From: Fusicatenibacter saccharivorans
Lineage (GTDB): Bacteria > Bacillota > Clostridia > Lachnospirales > Lachnospiraceae
DNA length: 64,000 bases
Direction of reading: 5' to 3'
Assembly (NCBI RefSeq): GCF_027667425.1
Contig: NZ_JAQEGR010000001.1
Coordinates: 310,001-374,000 of the forward strand
Shown: positions 26,305 to 35,464 of the stretch, piece after piece
Layout of the letters: every line of letters begins with the position of its first letter
Numbering within the stretch: position 1 is the stretch's first letter
The notes under the pieces: model-generated
Told to the model about the DNA's origin: nothing
Database searches by the model: none
Seen by the model: only the letters and a program-made list of their open reading frames with translations
Program-made: the position numbers and the translations under genes

Positions 26305-27599
26305 GAATCGTAAAACTGACAAAAGAGACCACAGAAAATATTCTGGAGAATATGCTGAAACGAAGCCCGACACAGTACGGAACGTACGAGGCTTCCGTGC
26401 AGGAGATCATTGAGAATGTAAAAACAAGAAAAGACGCAGCCGTTTTCGAATATACCGAGAAATTCGACCACGCGGTACTCGATGCTTCTACCGTAGAAGT
26501 AACACAGGAAGAGATTGATGAGGCGTACAACATCGTAGATCCAGAGCTGATCGGTGTCATCCGCAGATCCATGAAAAATATCCGTGAGTTCCACGAAAAA
26601 CAGAAACAGAACAGCTGGTTCACCTCTACCGAGAACGGAACGATGCTTGGCCAGAAGCTGACCGCCCTGAACCGTGTCGGCGTATACGTTCCGGGAGGAA
26701 AGGCAGCGTATCCGTCCTCTGTTCTGATGAACATTCTTCCGGCAAAAGTGGCAGGAGTCAAAGAAATCTGCATGACAACGCCGTGCGGCAGAGACGGAAA
26801 AGTCAACCCGGTTGTCCTTGCGGCAGCAAAAGAAGCCGGTGCGGACCGCGTCTTTAAAATCGGCGGTGCACAGGCAATTGCAGCCCTTGCTTACGGAACC
26901 GAGAGCATTCCAAAAGTCGATAAAATCGTAGGACCTGGAAACATCTACGTTGCCCTTGCAAAGAAAGCCGTATACGGAAATGTCAGCATCGACTCCATCG
27001 CAGGCCCAAGTGAGATTCTTGTCCTTGCTGATGAGACTGCAAATCCGCGGTTCGTGGCAGCCGATCTCTTAAGCCAGGCTGAGCATGATGAGCTTGCAAG
27101 TGCGATCCTCATTACCACCTCCCAGGAACTGGCAGAGAAGGTAAGTGAAGAGGTAAACGGTTTCTTAAAAGTCCTCTCCAGAAGCGACATCATCTCCAAA
27201 TCACTGGACAACTTCGGCTACATCCTTGTCACCGATTCGCATCAGGAAGCGATCGACACCGTAGATGCCATCGCACCGGAGCACCTCGAGATCGTGACGA
27301 AGAACCCGTTTGAGGATATGATGAAGGTACATAACGCCGGTGCTATTTTCCTCGGCGAGAACTCCAGCGAGCCTCTCGGTGACTATTTTGCCGGCCCGAA
27401 CCATATCCTGCCGACGAACGGAACCGCAAAATTCTTCTCCCCGCTGTCCGTAGACGATTTCGTGAAGAAATCCAGCATCATCTATTATTCCAGAGAAGCC
27501 CTTTCCGAGATCCACGAGGATATCGAGAGCTTTGCAAAATCAGAGAGCTTGACGGCACACGCCAATTCGATTGCCGTCCGTTTTGAGGGGGAAGAGTAA
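26301..27599 (+). CDS. hisD: Histidinol dehydrogenase
   Basis: This zinc enzyme oxidises histidinol to histidine in two NAD-dependent steps, the last in the pathway. The 432-aa protein is complete, with VYVPGGKAAYPSSVLM, the signature VDKIVGPGNIYVALAKK, SIAGPSEILVLAD, and the catalytic Glu-His in AIAPEHLEI. It overlaps hisG by 4 bp and is followed immediately by hisB. Confidence 0.97.
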   Translation: MRIVKLTKETTENILENMLKRSPTQYGTYEASVQEIIENVKTRKDAAVFEYTEKFDHAVLDASTVEVTQEEIDEAYNIVDPELIGVIRRSMKNIREFHEKQKQNSWFTSTENGTMLGQKLTALNRVGVYVPGGKAAYPSSVLMNILPAKVAGVKEICMTTPCGRDGKVNPVVLAAAKEAGADRVFKIGGAQAIAALAYGTESIPKVDKIVGPGNIYVALAKKAVYGNVSIDSIAGPSEILVLADETANPRFVAADLLSQAEHDELASAILITTSQELAEKVSEEVNGFLKVLSRSDIISKSLDNFGYILVTDSHQEAIDTVDAIAPEHLEIVTKNPFEDMMKVHNAGAIFLGENSSEPLGDYFAGPNHILPTNGTAKFFSPLSVDDFVKKSSIIYYSREALSEIHEDIESFAKSESLTAHANSIAVRFEGEE

Positions 27600-28190
27600 G
27601 TGGAGAACAGAACAGCCAGCGTAGAACGCGTGACAAAAGAAACAAAGATCCGCATGACATTAAATCTGGATGGAACGGGAAAGAGCGACATCCACACCGG
27701 CATCGGCTTTTTTGACCATATGCTCGACGGCTTTGCCCGCCACGGTCTTTTCGACCTTTCCGTTTCTGTAGATGGAGACCTTGATATAGACGGCCACCAC
27801 ACGATCGAGGACACCGGTATCGTGCTCGGAACTGCAATCCGCGAGGCAGTCGGCGACAAACAGGGCATCCGCCGCTACGGCGACAGAATCCTTCCGATGG
27901 ACGAGACACTGGTGCTCTCGGCCGTTGACCTCTGCGGCAGACCGTATCTCTCTTTCCAGGCAGAATTTACGCGGGAGAAAGTAGGAGAGATGGAGACCGA
28001 GATGGTAAAAGAATTCTTCTACGCCGTTTCCTATGCGGCGCAGATGAATCTGCATATCAAAGTGCTTGACGGCGGAAATAACCACCACATCATCGAGGCG
28101 ATGTTCAAAGCATTTGCGAAGGCACTCGATGAGGCAACTTCCTTCGATCCGAGAATTGCCGGCGTGCTCTCGACCAAGGGCAGCCTGTAA
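27600..28190 (+). CDS. hisB: Imidazoleglycerol-phosphate dehydratase
   Basis: This manganese-dependent enzyme dehydrates imidazole glycerol phosphate. The 196-aa single-domain form lacks the phosphatase part fused in enterobacteria. Both metal-binding motifs are clear: DIDGHHTIEDTG and NNHHIIEAMFKAFAKALD. The start is GTG at 27600, directly after the hisD stop, with GGGGGAAGAG in the end of hisD as ribosome site. Confidence 0.95.
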   Translation: MENRTASVERVTKETKIRMTLNLDGTGKSDIHTGIGFFDHMLDGFARHGLFDLSVSVDGDLDIDGHHTIEDTGIVLGTAIREAVGDKQGIRRYGDRILPMDETLVLSAVDLCGRPYLSFQAEFTREKVGEMETEMVKEFFYAVSYAAQMNLHIKVLDGGNNHHIIEAMFKAFAKALDEATSFDPRIAGVLSTKGSL

Positions 28191-28215
28191 GAGCAGAAAA
28201 AGAGGAGAACAAGAC

Positions 28216-28560
28216 ATGAAACAAGCATTAAAATGTGATTTTACCTGGGCGGATTTTAAGACAAACAGCGACGGCATGGTTCCGGTTGTTGTACAGGATG
28301 CGGAAAATGACGAAGTGCTGATGCTCGCCTACATGAATGAAGAAGCGTTTGAGACGACACTGCGCCTTGGAAAAATGACGTACTGGAGCAGAAGCCGCAA
28401 TGAGCTCTGGACGAAAGGACTGAGCTCCGGCCATGTGCAGTATGTAAAACAGCTTCTGATTGACTGCGACAACGATACAATTCTTGCCAAAGTAGAACAG
28501 GTCGGCGCAGCGTGCCACACCGGAAACCGTACCTGCTTTTACCGGACCCTGGCAGAATAA
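28216..28560 (+). CDS. hisI: Phosphoribosyl-AMP cyclohydrolase
   Basis: This enzyme opens the adenine ring of PR-AMP. The 114-aa protein is the stand-alone cyclohydrolase with no fused HisE domain. Zinc/magnesium ligands are visible in IDCDNDTIL and GAACHTGNRTCF. The ATG at 28216 is chosen because it follows AGGAGAAC and matches the family start; the frame is open further upstream through hisB but is not coding there. A terminator follows, so the operon ends here without hisC, hisH, hisA, hisF or hisE. Confidence 0.95.
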   Translation: MKQALKCDFTWADFKTNSDGMVPVVVQDAENDEVLMLAYMNEEAFETTLRLGKMTYWSRSRNELWTKGLSSGHVQYVKQLLIDCDNDTILAKVEQVGAACHTGNRTCFYRTLAE

Positions 28561-28580
28561 AAATTTTTGATTCAGAGCAT

Positions 28581-28632
28581 AAAAAGAGCTCCTGTTTCAC
28601 AGAATAAAATCTGTAGGACAGGAGCCTTTTTA
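28581..28632. terminator. Bidirectional terminator between hisI and NCS2 permease
   Basis: The stem AAAAAGAGCTCCTGT pairs with ACAGGAGCCTTTTT with an inner small stem, between convergent genes. Confidence 0.85.
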
Positions 28633-28658
28633 TGCAGTTCTGTATCGTTAAAAAGCCA

Positions 28659-30092
28659 TTACAGAAGAAGGTATTTTAAGATAAACAGAACAGCCAGGAT
28701 GTACATGATCACGCTGATCTTTTTTTCTTTTGCTTTTCCGCTCAGGATCTGGATTGCAACGTAGGAGATAACTCCCATGGCAATACCTTCGGAAATGCTG
28801 TAGAAGAATGGCATTGCTCCGATGCAGATGTAGCACGGAATCGCCTCGGAAAGATCGCTGAAATCAATGTTGACTACGTTGGTCAGCATGTAGAAGCCTA
28901 CCACGATCAGTGCCGGAGCCGTTGCAAAGGACGGGATGGCAAGGAAGATCGGGGAGAGGAACAGAGCGAGGCCGAAGAGGATTGCAGTGGTAACAGCGGT
29001 AAGACCGGTACGGCCGCCTTCGGAAACGCCGGAAGCACTCTCAACGAAAGTCGTTGTGGTAGAAGTACCAAGAACAGCACCTGCGCAGGTAGCAACAGCA
29101 TCTGCCATCAGCGCGCCCTTGATGCGCGGAAGTTTTCCGTTTTTGTCGAGCATGTTTGCCTTGGAAGATACACCGATCAGAGTTCCGATGGTATCAAACA
29201 TATCGACAAACAGGAATGCAAACATGATCACGAAGAACTCGCCTGTTTTCAGAATGGAGAAATCCAGTTTTCCGAAAATCGGGGCAAGGCTTGGAATGGA
29301 AAGTCCGTTGGAAAAATCCGGGAACAGGCTGTAGAAGCCGTTTGCCGGGTTCGGAACGTAGAGACCGCATGCCTGGCAGATCATGCCGAGGATCCAGGTT
29401 GCAAGAATTCCCCAGAGGATGTTTCCCTTTACATTGCGTACGACAAGAACGGCGGTGAGGATAACACCGATGACTGCGAGCAGAACGGTGATTCCGACAT
29501 CGTTAAACGTTCCTGCCACATACTCTGTTCCGTTTAATGTGGCTGCAGACTGCAGGTTGGCATTGTAGGAAGACAGGGAATAGAGGCCTGCCACGGTTGA
29601 AGAGTTCGACAGTACAATTTTTGCATTCTGAAGTCCGATGAATGCGATGAACAGACCGATGCCGACGCTGACTGCAGATTTCAGGCTGACCGGAATGGAG
29701 TTGAAGATCGCCTCACGGACGTTGGTCAGAGAAAGTACAATAAAGATGATACCTTCTGCAAAAACGGCGGTCAGGGCTGCCTGCCAGCTATATCCGTAGC
29801 CGAGAACAACGGTGTAGGCGAAATAGGCGTTGAGGCCCATTCCTGGTGCCAGAGCGAATGGATAATTGGCGAAAAGTGCCATGAGCAGGGTGCCAAGGAA
29901 GGCTGCCAGAGCCGTTGCGGTAAAGACAGCGCCGTGGTCCATGCCGGTGGAGGAAAGGATGTTCGGGTTGACGGCAAGAATGTACGCCATCGTCATGAAC
30001 GTGGTGACACCGGCGATGATCTCGGTTTTGACCGTTGTTCCATTTTCCCGCAGCTTGAATGTGTTTTCCATCAGCTTGCTAAACTTTTCCAT
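28659..30092 (-). CDS. NCS2-family purine permease (PbuG/AzgA-like)
   Basis: This 477-aa membrane transporter takes up hypoxanthine, guanine or adenine by proton symport. Family features include the N-terminal GENGTTVKTEIIAG-like segment (LRENGTTVKTEIIAGVTTF), AYILAVNP, PGMGLNAYFAY, and GTSTTTTFVESASGVSEGGRTGL. About 12-14 hydrophobic helices follow. The start at 30092 is set by AAGGAGAG; the frame extends further upstream without support. A promoter lies at 30136-30164. I found no purine riboswitch in the leader. Confidence 0.92.
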   Translation of the reverse strand: MEKFSKLMENTFKLRENGTTVKTEIIAGVTTFMTMAYILAVNPNILSSTGMDHGAVFTATALAAFLGTLLMALFANYPFALAPGMGLNAYFAYTVVLGYGYSWQAALTAVFAEGIIFIVLSLTNVREAIFNSIPVSLKSAVSVGIGLFIAFIGLQNAKIVLSNSSTVAGLYSLSSYNANLQSAATLNGTEYVAGTFNDVGITVLLAVIGVILTAVLVVRNVKGNILWGILATWILGMICQACGLYVPNPANGFYSLFPDFSNGLSIPSLAPIFGKLDFSILKTGEFFVIMFAFLFVDMFDTIGTLIGVSSKANMLDKNGKLPRIKGALMADAVATCAGAVLGTSTTTTFVESASGVSEGGRTGLTAVTTAILFGLALFLSPIFLAIPSFATAPALIVVGFYMLTNVVNIDFSDLSEAIPCYICIGAMPFFYSISEGIAMGVISYVAIQILSGKAKEKKISVIMYILAVLFILKYLLL

Positions 30093-30135
30093 AGTTTTCT
30101 CTCCTTTTGAATTTTGTAGGCGGAAATGTCGCCTC

Positions 30136-30164
30136 ATAATATGGAAACATCCTAAATGTTACAA
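30136..30164 (-). promoter_or_regulatory. Promoter of the NCS2 permease gene
   Basis: On the minus strand: TTGTAA, 17-bp spacer, TATTAT. The leader of about 40 nt holds a tiny GGCG/CGCC hairpin. The rest of the gap up to 30386 is A/T-rich with no other feature I can support. Confidence 0.5.
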
Positions 30165-30386
30165 TATTATCAAGTAGAATGCAAGAAAGAAACGAAAAGA
30201 ATCTGAAAATTTCTTGTCGAAATTTTTAATTTTTCTATAGACAAATGTCATGATTTCTTTTATGATAAAAAAGGTGTCTTGTAAAATCTGCGTTAAGGAA
30301 ATGTAAAATATTGAGACCAAAACATGAAAATGCTTTGACAGGGATTTTGAAAAGACATCAGAAAAAGACAAGGAAGAAAAAAGAAT

Positions 30387-32048
30387 ATGAGTGTAATAGT
30401 GTCTTTGATGGGCGGTCTGGGCTTCTTCTTATATGGAATGAAGCTGATGAGTGAAGGACTGCAGAAGGTTGCCGGATCCAAGATGAGAAGCATTCTGGAG
30501 GTATTTACGAAGAACCGTGTGATCGGTCTTCTGGTCGGTATTTTCTTTACCGCGCTGATTCAGTCCTCCAACGCTACAACCGTTATGGTGGTCAGCTTCG
30601 TAAACTCCGGTCTGATGAAACTGGCACAGGCTCCTGGAATTATCCTCGGAGCAAACATCGGTACGACAGTTACCGGACAGCTGATTGCGTTTGACCTTGC
30701 GGATATCGCGCCGCTGTTTGTCATCATCGGTGTTCTGATGGTTATGTTCGTAAAGAACAATCTGACGATCAGCCGTCTCGGCGAGGTTATCTTGGGATTT
30801 GGTATTCTGTTTATGGGTATCTCCGGTATCTCAGGAGCCCTGAACGAAGCAAAAGAGATCCCGGCAGTCGTTAACGCCCTCGGATCCCTGACGAATCCGT
30901 TTCTTGCGTTCTTAGTCGGCTGGGTGGCTACCGCGATTCTGCAGAGTAACTCTGCAACGGTCGGAATCATCATGCTTCTTGCAAGAGAGGGCTTGATGGG
31001 ACTTCCGATCTGTCTGTTTATGATGCTTGGATGCAACATCGGATGTACGATGTCCGCGATTCTTGCCAGCTTCGGCTGCAAAAAAGATGCAAAACGTGCG
31101 GCATGTGTCCACCTGCTGTTCAACATCTCCGGAACGATTGTCTGCTCCATTATTTTCCTGCTGTTTGGAAAACAGGTAGTTGACTTCTTTATGGGTATTT
31201 CCGGAAACGAAGCAGGCCGTATGATCGCAAATGCAAACTCGATCATCAAAGTATGCCAGGTACTCCTGATGCTGCCGTTTACCCCGCTTCTGGTGAAGGC
31301 AACGTACTTTATCATCCGCGGAAATGACGAGGAAGACAAAAAGTTCGAGCTTGCCTACATCAGCTCGAAACATGCGATGTCCCCGACGACTGCAGTTCTG
31401 CAGGCTGTCCGTGAGATGGAGCGTATGGCACAGATGGCAGAGACCAACCTGATTCGCGCGATGAATACGCTGGTGACCCGCGATCAGAAAGAAATCGACG
31501 AGGTCTACCGTGTCGAGGAAAATATTAATTTCCTGAACAAAGAGATTACGAACTATCTGGTTCACTTAAATCAGGCATCGCTGCCGACATCAGACGTTAT
31601 GCGCATCGGTGCGCTGTTCCATGTGGTCAATGATATCGAGCGGATTGGTGATCATGCCGAAAATGTCGCAGATTCTGCTGTGCAGATGACGAATGACAAT
31701 GTGACCTTCAGCAAACAGGGCGAACTGGATCTTTCCGAGATGCTGGATATGGTATTAAAAATTCTCGATGAGTCGATCGAAATGTTTGCAAAGAATGATC
31801 TGCAGCACCTGCAGGAGATCATTGATATTGAAAATTCCATTGATCAGGAGGAGCGGGATCTGCAGCAGAAGCATGTAGAGCGTCTGACCCGCAACGAATG
31901 TACGCCGGAAGCCGGCATGATCTTCTCCGATCTTGTATCCGGACTCGAGCGTGTCGCGGACCATGCAACCAATATTGCATTCTCCATTCTGGATGAAGAT
32001 CCGGAAGAGAAAGCAGCCCGCGAGGCAGTTGCAGGAGCAGAAAAATAA
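30387..32048 (+). CDS. Na/Pi-cotransporter II family protein with PhoU domain
   Basis: This 553-aa protein belongs to the NptA/YjbB family of sodium-phosphate transporters. The membrane half carries the two inverted QSS/QSN repeats: LIQSSNATTVMVVSFVNSG and ILQSNSATVGIIML. The C-terminal 200 residues form a PhoU-like helical domain (IGALFHVVNDIERIGDHAENVAD; LVSGLERVADHATNIA). Direction of transport is not certain from sequence. The gene is monocistronic with a strong terminator. Confidence 0.92.
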   Translation: MSVIVSLMGGLGFFLYGMKLMSEGLQKVAGSKMRSILEVFTKNRVIGLLVGIFFTALIQSSNATTVMVVSFVNSGLMKLAQAPGIILGANIGTTVTGQLIAFDLADIAPLFVIIGVLMVMFVKNNLTISRLGEVILGFGILFMGISGISGALNEAKEIPAVVNALGSLTNPFLAFLVGWVATAILQSNSATVGIIMLLAREGLMGLPICLFMMLGCNIGCTMSAILASFGCKKDAKRAACVHLLFNISGTIVCSIIFLLFGKQVVDFFMGISGNEAGRMIANANSIIKVCQVLLMLPFTPLLVKATYFIIRGNDEEDKKFELAYISSKHAMSPTTAVLQAVREMERMAQMAETNLIRAMNTLVTRDQKEIDEVYRVEENINFLNKEITNYLVHLNQASLPTSDVMRIGALFHVVNDIERIGDHAENVADSAVQMTNDNVTFSKQGELDLSEMLDMVLKILDESIEMFAKNDLQHLQEIIDIENSIDQEERDLQQKHVERLTRNECTPEAGMIFSDLVSGLERVADHATNIAFSILDEDPEEKAAREAVAGAEK

Positions 32049-32070
32049 GAAATGGATTAAGAGAATAGGA

Positions 32071-32115
32071 GAAAGGCCCCGAAACATTGGAGTTATGTTT
32101 CGGGGCCTTTCTTTC
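32071..32115. terminator. Bidirectional terminator (17-bp perfect stem)
   Basis: GAAAGGCCCCGAAACAT and its exact complement flank a 7-nt loop, between the convergent Na/Pi transporter and protease genes; T-rich tail on the plus strand. Confidence 0.9.
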
Positions 32116-32166
32116 ATGCTTATGATGTTTTTTATTTATGGATTTCTTTCACGGGAGAGCGGGCAG

Positions 32167-33645
32167 TCAGATCGAAGGAGTAGCGGAGGTCAGGGTATTT
32201 CCTCCCTCTGCAGAGCGGGATGAACCCGCATTCTGCTGGGAATCGCTCTGCTGATCATCCGAAGAGCTGATGCTCGTTCCGAGGGTCAGGGAGAAGGTCT
32301 TTGTCTCATAGGATCCGTTGTCTGGAACCTGTACTTCCACCTCGACGGTTTCGCCGGCAGAGTAATACTGCAGCAGGGATTTCAGCTCGCTGGTGGAGGT
32401 GATGGAATGTCCGTCAAAGCTGGTCAGAACGTATCCGGATTTCAGACCTGCATTTTCAGCGGCACCGCCGGAGGTTACTTCGGAGATATAGATGCCGGCC
32501 GGCATATTGTATGCCTGCTGGATCTGGCTGCTGACATCGAGGCATTTGATGCCGATCGTTCCCTGATCTTCTGCGGCAACCTTTGTTCTGGTCTGCTCAT
32601 TCATCAGATTTTCAATGATATCGGAAACACGGGAGACCGGGATTGCATAGCCCATGCCCTCTACCTCTGTAGAAGCAAGTTTTGCGGAGTTGATACCGAT
32701 GACCTCTCCGTTCATGTTCAGAAGAGCGCCGCCGCTGTTGCCAGGGTTGATGGCTGCATCGGTCTGTAAGTAGGTCTTTCCGGTTGTATCAGTGGAAGAA
32801 GTATCTGCCGTTGTTCCATCGGAGCTTCCGTCAGAAGAGGAATCGCTGTCGATCACACGGTTTGCAGCACTGATGATACCGGTCGTAACGGACTGGCCGT
32901 AGCCGAGTGCGTTGCCGATCGCAACGACCTGCTCGCCGACCTCAACGGAATCAGAATCGCCCATCGTGGCAACAGCGATGCTGCTCATCGTGTCATCCGG
33001 GATCTCGGAGAGCGGAACGGCGATGACGGCAAGATCGTTATCGGCATCGGTACCTTTGATATTTGCCTTGCAGACCTGATTGTTTACAAAACTAACAGAA
33101 AGAGTATCGGCATCTTCTACTACATGGTTATTGGTGACGATCAGAAGCTCGGTGTCATTCTTTCCGATGATGATACCGGAACCGCAGCTTGTGGTCTCCT
33201 CGGTCTGCGGAGTCTGGGCACCGTAACCGAACATGCTGAAGTAGTTCTGTACTTCCTGTACGGACTGGTTTGTGATGGAGACGATCGACGGCATTGCGTT
33301 TTTCGCAATCGTGGAAACATCCATCGTTCCGGTGGAAGTGGAGCTTGAGGATGTGGCAGCGGCTTTTAAGAGGCTGCTGTTGGAAGTCGTCTGCTGTGCA
33401 GTGGTTGTTGTTGCAGTGGCTGTCGTGCTTCCGGCAAAGTGGTTGACTGCCTGGAAGGTACCGCCGGCAACACCGCCGAACAGAACTGCGCTTAAGGCGA
33501 TGGCTCCGATTTTTTTTGCAAGCTTAGCAGCTTTTTTGTTTTTGGAAGAAGGTTTCTTTCCGTTGAAGCTGTTCTGCTCTGCTGCCATCATGTTCTCATT
33601 ATTGGTTTCGTTTTCGTTATTGTAGTTGTTTCTGTAGTCCATCAT
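32167..33645 (-). CDS. HtrA/DegP-like S1C serine protease with PDZ domain
   Basis: This 492-aa membrane-anchored protease has an Asn-rich cytoplasmic start, a single membrane helix (about 46-67), a Ser/Thr-rich linker, a trypsin-like domain and one PDZ domain near the C-terminus. The catalytic triad is intact: His in VTNNHVVED, Asp in NDLAVIAV, Ser in NPGNSGGALL. A Ser/Asp-rich insertion precedes the QTDAAINPGNSGG strand. Homologues degrade or refold misfolded exported proteins. A GGAAG site supports either of two adjacent ATG codons. Confidence 0.92.
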   Translation of the reverse strand: MMDYRNNYNNENETNNENMMAAEQNSFNGKKPSSKNKKAAKLAKKIGAIALSAVLFGGVAGGTFQAVNHFAGSTTATATTTTAQQTTSNSSLLKAAATSSSSTSTGTMDVSTIAKNAMPSIVSITNQSVQEVQNYFSMFGYGAQTPQTEETTSCGSGIIIGKNDTELLIVTNNHVVEDADTLSVSFVNNQVCKANIKGTDADNDLAVIAVPLSEIPDDTMSSIAVATMGDSDSVEVGEQVVAIGNALGYGQSVTTGIISAANRVIDSDSSSDGSSDGTTADTSSTDTTGKTYLQTDAAINPGNSGGALLNMNGEVIGINSAKLASTEVEGMGYAIPVSRVSDIIENLMNEQTRTKVAAEDQGTIGIKCLDVSSQIQQAYNMPAGIYISEVTSGGAAENAGLKSGYVLTSFDGHSITSTSELKSLLQYYSAGETVEVEVQVPDNGSYETKTFSLTLGTSISSSDDQQSDSQQNAGSSRSAEGGNTLTSATPSI

Positions 33646-33858
33646 AATAAATGCTTCCTTTCTGGTATCTGTATTTTAAACTGTGTTCCGGAATCGGCTT
33701 CCGGTTTTGTTTGCTTCCTTTTTTGTTTCTATGCTTTGCAGTATAATGGGAATCTGTGATGGAAATGTAGTAAAAATGTGAAAAAAATAAGTTCTCTGGA
33801 AAAGAGAAAAGTGCTACAATAAGAAACAGAAAAATGATCAGGAAATGAGGAAGTAATA

Positions 33859-35388
33859 ATGAATAGAGGAATAACACAGAAACAGTATCTGGGGTTGGTC
33901 CCGCCGACGGAGGAGGACGCCCGCTCCAGCCAGATGCGGATACTGGATGCATTAAAAGAGAAAGGAATCACCGCATCATTTACCCTTCCAGCGCTGCAGA
34001 AACTGTATCCCATCTGCGATGAGGCAGACTATAACATAACGGTTTCCCTCGCATGGAATGGAAGCATCTGGCAGGTGGTTGATCTGGAAGCGGGCGATAC
34101 AGCAGCAGAGCATTACGGCTATGCCGCTGATCTTGGAAGTACGACCGTCGTTGTGCGCCTGGTAAACTGCAGCGACGGTACTGTGCTTGCCGAGGAGAGC
34201 GAATACAACCGCCAGACTGCCTATGGAACCGATATTCTGACGAGAATCTTTGCCTGTAAGGATAAACCGGAGGTACTGCAGGACATCCGTGCGTGTACGA
34301 TGGAGACATTTACACTGCTCTTTGAAAAACTTCGCCAAAAGACAGGAATTGCGCCGTCGGATGTTCTCTCAATGGTCGTATCCGGCAACACAACGATGAT
34401 CCATTTCCTGCTGGGACTGGATCCGTTCTGCGTCTTTTCATCCCCGTACGCCGTGCGCGCAGACCGCGTCGGATTCCTTCCGGCGAAAGAGATGGGATTT
34501 CCCATGAAGGGATGTGTCTACTGCGTGCCGGGAAAATCCAATTACCTGGGCGGTGATATATTAAGCGGTATGATCGCAACGGAACTCTATAAAAAAGAAA
34601 CGATCAGCGTTTTTTTTGATATCGGAACGAACGGCGAGCTTGTCGTCGGAAACCGGGAATTTCTGCTCTGCGGCGCAGGCGCTGCCGGTCCGGCGCTCGA
34701 GGGCGGCGTGGTCAAAACCGGCATGCGAGCTGCAGAAGGCGCTGTTGATACGGTAAAAATAGAAGACGGGAAAATCCAGTGCCATGTAATCGGAGAGGGT
34801 AAGCCAAAGGGCATCTGCGGTTCCGGCATTATCGATCTGCTCGCGGAATTATTCCTAAATGGCTGGATCAACCTGTTCGGTACCCTGCAGCCGGAGCGGT
34901 CCGAAAAGATCAAGGAAGACCCGGAGACGGGAGAGTGGTGCGTTGAATATAGTGAAGGGCTGTGCTTCTATCAGAGTGATATCGCCGAATTCCTTCGTAC
35001 AAAGTCAGCGGCCTACACGATGGTTGAGTACATGATGCGTGAATCCGGCATTTCCATGGAAGAAATTGACCGGTTTTACGCGGCTGGTGCATTTGGAAAG
35101 CACGTTTCAAAGGAATCCGCCATCACGATCGGCATGTACCCGGATATGGACCGCAGCCGCCTGATCTGCGCCGGAAATACGTCGCTTGCGGGAGCAGAAA
35201 AAATCCTGCTGGATCGGACCTGCATCGACGATATTGACCGCATTCTGGACGAGATGGTCTACATCCAGTTCGGCCAGGTCGCCGCTTTCATCTCTATGAT
35301 GAAAGCGGCCCAGGCAATCCCACACACGGATCTGGAGCTGTTTCCGAGTGTACAGAAGAAGCTCGAAGAAAAACAAAAAGAGAAATAA
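33859..35388 (+). CDS. RACo-like ASKHA protein (DUF4445) without a ferredoxin domain
   Basis: This 509-aa protein matches the middle and C-terminal parts of RACo, the ATP-dependent reductive activator of corrinoid proteins. ASKHA marks are visible: YAADLGSTTVVVRLV, VVSGNTTMIHFLLGLDP, FFDIGTNGELVVGN and FYAAGAFGKHVS. The usual N-terminal 2Fe-2S ferredoxin domain (CxxxxCxxC pattern) is absent; instead there are about 90 unrelated residues. No corrinoid methyltransferase genes are adjacent, so its target is unknown. A TACAAT -10 lies about 40 bp upstream. Confidence 0.8.
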   Translation: MNRGITQKQYLGLVPPTEEDARSSQMRILDALKEKGITASFTLPALQKLYPICDEADYNITVSLAWNGSIWQVVDLEAGDTAAEHYGYAADLGSTTVVVRLVNCSDGTVLAEESEYNRQTAYGTDILTRIFACKDKPEVLQDIRACTMETFTLLFEKLRQKTGIAPSDVLSMVVSGNTTMIHFLLGLDPFCVFSSPYAVRADRVGFLPAKEMGFPMKGCVYCVPGKSNYLGGDILSGMIATELYKKETISVFFDIGTNGELVVGNREFLLCGAGAAGPALEGGVVKTGMRAAEGAVDTVKIEDGKIQCHVIGEGKPKGICGSGIIDLLAELFLNGWINLFGTLQPERSEKIKEDPETGEWCVEYSEGLCFYQSDIAEFLRTKSAAYTMVEYMMRESGISMEEIDRFYAAGAFGKHVSKESAITIGMYPDMDRSRLICAGNTSLAGAEKILLDRTCIDDIDRILDEMVYIQFGQVAAFISMMKAAQAIPHTDLELFPSVQKKLEEKQKEK

Positions 35389-35398
35389 TGGCAATTGC

Positions 35399-35427
35399 TT
35401 GACCGCAGTCGAATTGTGTCATATACT
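35399..35427 (+). promoter_or_regulatory. feo promoter
   Basis: TTGACC, 17-bp spacer, TATACT, directly followed by a Fur-like palindrome. Confidence 0.75.
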
Positions 35428-35431
35428 TACT

Positions 35432-35450
35432 ATTGATAATGAGAATCAAT
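35432..35450 (+). promoter_or_regulatory. Fur-type operator (iron box)
   Basis: TGATAATGAGAATCA is a 7-1-7 inverted repeat close to the Fur box consensus; with flanks it forms ATTGAT...ATCAAT. It begins 5 bp after the -10 element, so a bound repressor would cover the transcription start. Iron-dependent repression of feoB is inferred. Confidence 0.7.
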
Positions 35451-35464
35451 AAGGAGTGAAATAT

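Noticed and set aside
28066..28215. Extended N-terminus of HisI inside hisB
   Set aside because: The extension is Arg/Ser-rich out-of-frame hisB sequence; the family start and the AGGAGAAC site fit 28216.
30093..30240. Purine riboswitch before the NCS2 permease
   Set aside because: The leader from the likely promoter is about 40 nt and lacks the conserved junction and loop sequences of the purine aptamer.
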